A stretch of 64,000 bases of DNA from Thermococcus barophilus MP (GTDB lineage Archaea > Methanobacteriota_B > Thermococci > Thermococcales > Thermococcaceae). The first letter of the stretch is position 1, and each line of letters starts with the position of its first letter. This document shows, piece after piece, positions 61,437 to 64,000 of this stretch. The notes under the pieces are model-generated. The model did no database searches. It was not told the origin of the DNA and saw nothing but the letters and a program-made list of their open reading frames with translations. Where the stretch lies: positions 620,001 to 684,000 of the forward strand of contig NC_014804.1 of NCBI RefSeq assembly GCF_000151105.2, given 5' to 3'. Both the position numbers and the translations under genes were made by a program.

Positions 61437-62492
61437 TCATCCTATCATTGCGTTTTTCAACTCAAACTCTGCAGCAAGCTCAGCAGCCCTCTGCATCTCT
61501 TCATAGTTCAGCCTTCTGGCAATTTCCGGGTATCTATCCGCTCTGTACTCTGGTCTGTACTGAAACATTACATTTACCCTAACTTCTTTTCCGAGATTCT
61601 CCGATATCCACTTTAAGATAGGCTTAGTGCAACATTCCAGATGGTTCGGCATTACCAAGTGCCTTATCAAGAATTCTGCTTTATAGTGCTTCTTAGCCAG
61701 GAGAAAGTTCCTTGTCACGACTTCCCAATAGCGAGGAGCCTTTGAGTATTTAATGGCATCTTCGTTGTTGCCCCACTTAAAATCGGCTAAGTATACATCG
61801 ACTATCCCATCCAAGAGTCTCATTGCAATCTCACTCATGTACATGTTTGAGTTCCAAACCACCGGAATTGGAACCTTAACGTATCTGAGGGTCTCAAGGA
61901 TAAAAGGTAAATTTGGTGTTGGCTCACCCCCAACAAAATTAACATTTTTGGCTCCCTCTGCATATGCAACGGCAATTTTAGTCGCCATATCCTCTGGAGA
62001 ATATCTTAATCCAACCCTGTACTGACTTATATCCCAGTTCTGGCAGAATACACATCTAAAATTGCACCCAGAAAAGAATATGGTGTACGATGGAATTAAT
62101 TCAGGCTCCTCTCCAATGTGCAAAAAGTCGCTTGCAATTAATGTATCTTTAACTCGGCAGTAGCCAATACTCTCCTTTCTGTTTACATGGCACTTAATCT
62201 CACAGAGCTCACATTTCTCAAGGATTCTGTCTGCTATTAAAGCTTTGAGATCAAGCAAACTTTTCTCAGGGCTCTCGCTTAGATCGTTTTCTCTCAGTTT
62301 TTCCATACCTTCTTCATGGATATTCCATAGTTCTTCAAGTGGGTCATCTTTTGAAAAATCAACCTTCACCTGCTTGACATAGAAAAAGTTAGGCTTCTCT
62401 TTGCCAGAGAGCACCTCAAAATAATGGGGCATTGCCCTCTTTGCTTTCTCAATTTCCCCGATATCTACTCTGCGGAACCACATATCCATCAT
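61437..62492 (-). CDS. Radical SAM protein, PflA-activase-like (COG1313)
   Basis: The 351-aa protein has the radical SAM cluster motif CNFRCVFC (CxxxCxxC) around residues 139-146, followed by the SAM-binding NFVGGEPTPN. A second Cys group, CELCEIKCHVNRKESIGYC (about residues 93-111), precedes it and may hold another cluster. It resembles pyruvate-formate-lyase activase-like proteins; the substrate is unknown. No ribosome binding site precedes ATG 62492. A TATA-like ATTTTTATA stands about 20-28 bases upstream (62512-62520), which fits a leaderless mRNA. ATGs at 62489 and 62483 are also in frame. Confidence 0.88.
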   Translation of the reverse strand: MMDMWFRRVDIGEIEKAKRAMPHYFEVLSGKEKPNFFYVKQVKVDFSKDDPLEELWNIHEEGMEKLRENDLSESPEKSLLDLKALIADRILEKCELCEIKCHVNRKESIGYCRVKDTLIASDFLHIGEEPELIPSYTIFFSGCNFRCVFCQNWDISQYRVGLRYSPEDMATKIAVAYAEGAKNVNFVGGEPTPNLPFILETLRYVKVPIPVVWNSNMYMSEIAMRLLDGIVDVYLADFKWGNNEDAIKYSKAPRYWEVVTRNFLLAKKHYKAEFLIRHLVMPNHLECCTKPILKWISENLGKEVRVNVMFQYRPEYRADRYPEIARRLNYEEMQRAAELAAEFELKNAMIG

Positions 62493-62523
62493 TAAAAAAT
62501 AAGCAAAAACCTATAAAAATATT

Positions 62524-62724
62524 TCAAACTTCCTCAAGCTTCTTCTTAACATCTTCAGTGTATCTCTTTGTTTCCTCTAATACATTCCTAAGGTTGCTGA
62601 GTTCAAGTTTGAGCTCACTCAGAGTTTTATTCATCTGATAGAAAGCAAAAACGACAATGACAATGAGGATTAAACCTAAAATTATTGAAATCCATCCACT
62701 TGGTGTTCCACCATATGCGGGCAT
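62524..62724 (-). CDS. Small membrane protein with coiled coil, 66 aa
   Basis: It has one transmembrane helix (WISIILGLILIVIVVFAFY, about residues 11-29) followed by a 35-residue coiled coil (LSELKLELSNLRNVLEET). GGAGGAG, formed by the last codons of the regulator gene, precedes the ATG; the gap between genes is three bases. It is therefore coupled to the ArsR-like regulator. Function unknown. Confidence 0.8.
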   Translation of the reverse strand: MPAYGGTPSGWISIILGLILIVIVVFAFYQMNKTLSELKLELSNLRNVLEETKRYTEDVKKKLEEV

Positions 62725-62727
62725 CCT

Positions 62728-63024
62728 TCACTCCTCCTTCAGATTTTTTATAATGTCATTATCTATTACGAACCTAAAAGGTTTTGCCCTGTAGTATTTT
62801 TTAGCTCTTGGATCACCGGGTTCAAGCCGGAGCTCACTTTCAACGAGATTCGCTTTTTCAAGTTTTTTCAAATGGAGATACAAGAGTTGTCTTGAAATGT
62901 TAAGCTCTTTTGCAAGCTCATAAACATACCACTCCTTTTCACAGAGCATCTTGAGTATTTTGACTCTTATCGGAACACTTAATGCCTCCGCAACCACTGT
63001 CAGTTCTTGTATGCTTCCAACCAT
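62728..63024 (-). CDS. ArsR-like winged-helix regulator
   Basis: The 98-aa protein is a winged helix of the ArsR class: VVAEALSVPIRVKILKMLCE, YELAKELNISRQLLYLHLKKL and a wing with AKKYYRAKPF. Cys occurs only once (LCEKEW), so a classical metal site is not evident. ATG 63024 has GGTG five bases upstream. An inverted repeat with 7-base arms brackets its TATA box, which suggests autoregulation. Confidence 0.85.
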   Translation of the reverse strand: MVGSIQELTVVAEALSVPIRVKILKMLCEKEWYVYELAKELNISRQLLYLHLKKLEKANLVESELRLEPGDPRAKKYYRAKPFRFVIDNDIIKNLKEE

Positions 63025-63061
63025 TTTCACCACGTAATCTAAATTATTGCATAAGCCAGAA

Positions 63062-63090
63062 TTCCCTTACGTACTATTATAAAAAGGGAA
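63062..63090. promoter_or_regulatory. Inverted repeat around the promoter of the ArsR-like gene
   Basis: TTCCCTT (63062-63068) and AAGGGAA (63084-63090) are perfect inverted arms, 15 bases apart. They enclose the TATA-like TTTATAATAG of the minus-strand promoter for the regulator. A dimeric repressor bound here would block TBP. Autoregulation by the downstream regulator is the obvious guess. Confidence 0.5.
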
Positions 63091-63108
63091 AATAAAAACT
63101 TTTCGAAA

Positions 63109-63258
63109 TCATTTTTTGGCGATTAGGTAGATCAGTACACCAATTAGTATGAACGGCAGCAGTAGGAAGGCTAACCTAAACAGCAGGAGGAATACTCCAA
63201 AGATTCCAAACCACCACCCCATTCTACCAAACATTGGGCCCCCAAATCCTCTGGGCAT
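63109..63258 (-). CDS. Small membrane protein, 49 aa
   Basis: It starts MPRGFGGPMFGRMGWWFG and continues into two hydrophobic segments (IFGVFLLLFRLAFLLL and FILIGVLIYLIA) ending KK. ATG 63258 is set by GGGTG eight bases upstream; the ATG at 63264 is too close to that site. The Gly/Met/Arg-rich N-terminus resembles the RGFRGGRW end of the nearby DUF2202 protein. Function unknown. Confidence 0.75.
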   Translation of the reverse strand: MPRGFGGPMFGRMGWWFGIFGVFLLLFRLAFLLLPFILIGVLIYLIAKK

Positions 63259-63268
63259 TTTCATCACC

Positions 63269-63574
63269 CTACTCTGGTAGATACAACCAACCAACAATTT
63301 TATCATTATAATCAAGTGTAACCTTAATCCCAAAGGCAGTCTGATATGCACTTCCAATGCTCAGCTCTTCAATTGAGTAATCACCGACAATTTTTCCGAC
63401 ATAGTGACCATAATTATCACTGAGCTTTTGAACAATGCCTCTTGATGTCTGAAATTTCTCAACCTTTGTACTTCTCAAGACATTTAATGCATCTTCCTCA
63501 ACTTCTTCAACGGGAATTTCTTCAATTGGAAATTCCCCGTATTCAACGAAGTGAAACATTTTAACAGCTTCCAT
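63269..63574 (-). CDS. Hypothetical protein, 101 aa
   Basis: No family is recognised. The protein is soluble and acidic, with a repeated-Glu stretch (FPIEEIPVEEVEEDALNVL) and a beta-rich C-terminal half that looks like a PRC-barrel-type strand set (SDNYGHYVGKIVGDYSIEEL; TLDYNDKIVGWLYLPE). ATG 63574 has GGAGGGTG upstream. It lies between the DUF2202 gene and the 49-aa gene, 56 and 10 bases away, in one likely operon. Confidence 0.75.
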   Translation of the reverse strand: MEAVKMFHFVEYGEFPIEEIPVEEVEEDALNVLRSTKVEKFQTSRGIVQKLSDNYGHYVGKIVGDYSIEELSIGSAYQTAFGIKVTLDYNDKIVGWLYLPE

Positions 63575-63630
63575 ATTTTCACCCTCCACAATGCTTAACC
63601 ACAAAATGGAAATATGGAAAAAGAAAGAGT

Positions 63631-64000
63631 TCACCATCTTCCTCCTCTAAATCCTCTCATACTTCTACCTTTATCATCCATTCCAGTGTTCATAGGGCTC
63701 GAGATTATCTCATTGTACTCATCCTCGCTGATTACTTGGGGTTCATATGTTATACCATAGTTCTGAAGCACGCTTGTGAATGCTCTCAAATGATTTTCTG
63801 AACCCGCCATGAGGTTTTCATATACCTGGATTATGTCGGCATTGTCAGTCTTTGCAATCCACTCCTCCAGATCCTTGATATCTGTCTCCTCAATAAGTGC
63901 CCCAACTTTGAGTGCATCTTCAACGCTTTGGCTTCCCATTGCTATAAGCTGGTCATATAAAGCCTGAAGCTCTGGGTTTGTGAATACTCCAACTTCATCA
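63631..64000 (-). CDS. DUF2202 (ferritin-like) protein, cut by the window edge
   Basis: The frame has no stop from 63631 to the end of the window. It reads GVFTNPELQALYDQLIAMGS, then ALKVGALIEETDIKDLEEW and YENLMAGSENHLRAF, all typical of DUF2202, a ferritin-like helical domain with Glu/His residues that may bind iron. The ATG at 63939 is internal, not the start. The C-terminal tail (MRGFRGGRW) is Gly/Arg-rich. The true start lies outside the window. Confidence 0.85.
   Translation of the reverse strand, partial: DEVGVFTNPELQALYDQLIAMGSQSVEDALKVGALIEETDIKDLEEWIAKTDNADIIQVYENLMAGSENHLRAFTSVLQNYGITYEPQVISEDEYNEIISSPMNTGMDDKGRSMRGFRGGRW

Noticed and set aside
62512-62520. Terminator between the 66-aa gene and the radical SAM gene
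   Set aside because: The AT-rich stretch is better explained as a TATA box at leaderless distance from ATG 62492; no stem-loop or long T run follows the 66-aa stop.

Overview
The window reads as a chromosomal segment of a hyperthermophilic archaeon of the order Thermococcales, most like a low-GC Thermococcus or Palaeococcus. The evidence is reverse gyrase next to the chromatin protein TrmBL2, an ADP-forming acetyl-CoA synthetase beta subunit, a fused HPS-PHI, the ParB-like ADP-dependent serine kinase SerK, an m1A9/m1G9 tRNA methyltransferase, a tetrahedral aminopeptidase, tungsten/molybdenum cofactor genes, tRNA genes that encode their CCA ends, and GGTG/GAGGTG ribosome binding sites. Genes are packed on both strands, with many short convergent overlaps and ATGA couplings. 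No CRISPR array or complete insertion sequence was seen.

Layout. 1-8.5 kb: end of a DUF763 gene, trm10, valS with an MFS transporter gene that looks frameshifted, a methyltransferase, moaB-moeA and two small unknown genes. 8.6-19.7 kb: a phosphoesterase, an aminotransferase, a NodU-type carbamoyltransferase, proS, a 2-hydroxyacid dehydrogenase, an M42 peptidase, two tandem TauE/SafE permeases and a pair of Dpp-type ABC permeases without ATPases or binding protein. 20.2-24.9 kb: the most distinctive accessory region. It holds two paralogous cassettes, each a secreted helical glycoprotein-like protein followed by a membrane-anchored winged-helix regulator; both are preceded by a related palindromic element. 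The second cassette is clearly richer in GC, and the composition changes inside its regulator gene. 24.9-37.4 kb: metG, a PTPS-family enzyme, MFS and AEC transporters, tldD/tldE, a cupin, a HAD phosphatase, a C/D box sRNA, serK, tRNA-Ala and tRNA-Val, phosphoglycolate phosphatase, truD and pth2.

37.4-48.3 kb: a surface protein, aspS, a KH-domain protein, a GC-rich structured RNA locus (41.58-41.77 kb), and an operon running from HPS-PHI through a degenerate FtsZ-like protein, a HAD phosphatase, a 59-residue protein and a DUF4392 protein to an HD phosphohydrolase. A divergent arginase-fold / SSSCA1 / winged-helix operon and TrmBL2 follow. 48.5-64 kb: reverse gyrase, small unknowns including a SWIM-finger protein, a DUF4139 protein, acdB, pyruvate kinase, a Sm_multidrug_ex membrane protein, a glycolipid-type operon (UPF0104, GT4 glycosyltransferase, NodB deacetylase), a 1-Cys peroxiredoxin, a radical SAM protein, and a cluster of small membrane proteins around an ArsR-like regulator, ending in a DUF2202 gene cut by the window edge.

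The best candidates for something undescribed are the FtsZ-like protein that has lost the GTP-binding signature but kept an NxDxxD T7 loop (44034-44816), the duplicated secreted-protein/transmembrane-regulator cassettes with their shared operator-like element (20293-24892), the C/D sRNA whose guide matches the 5' end of 16S rRNA and whose D box overlaps a ribosome binding site (33797-33853), and the unassigned structured RNA at 41582-41767. All functional statements come from reading the sequence and recalling families; no database search was run.
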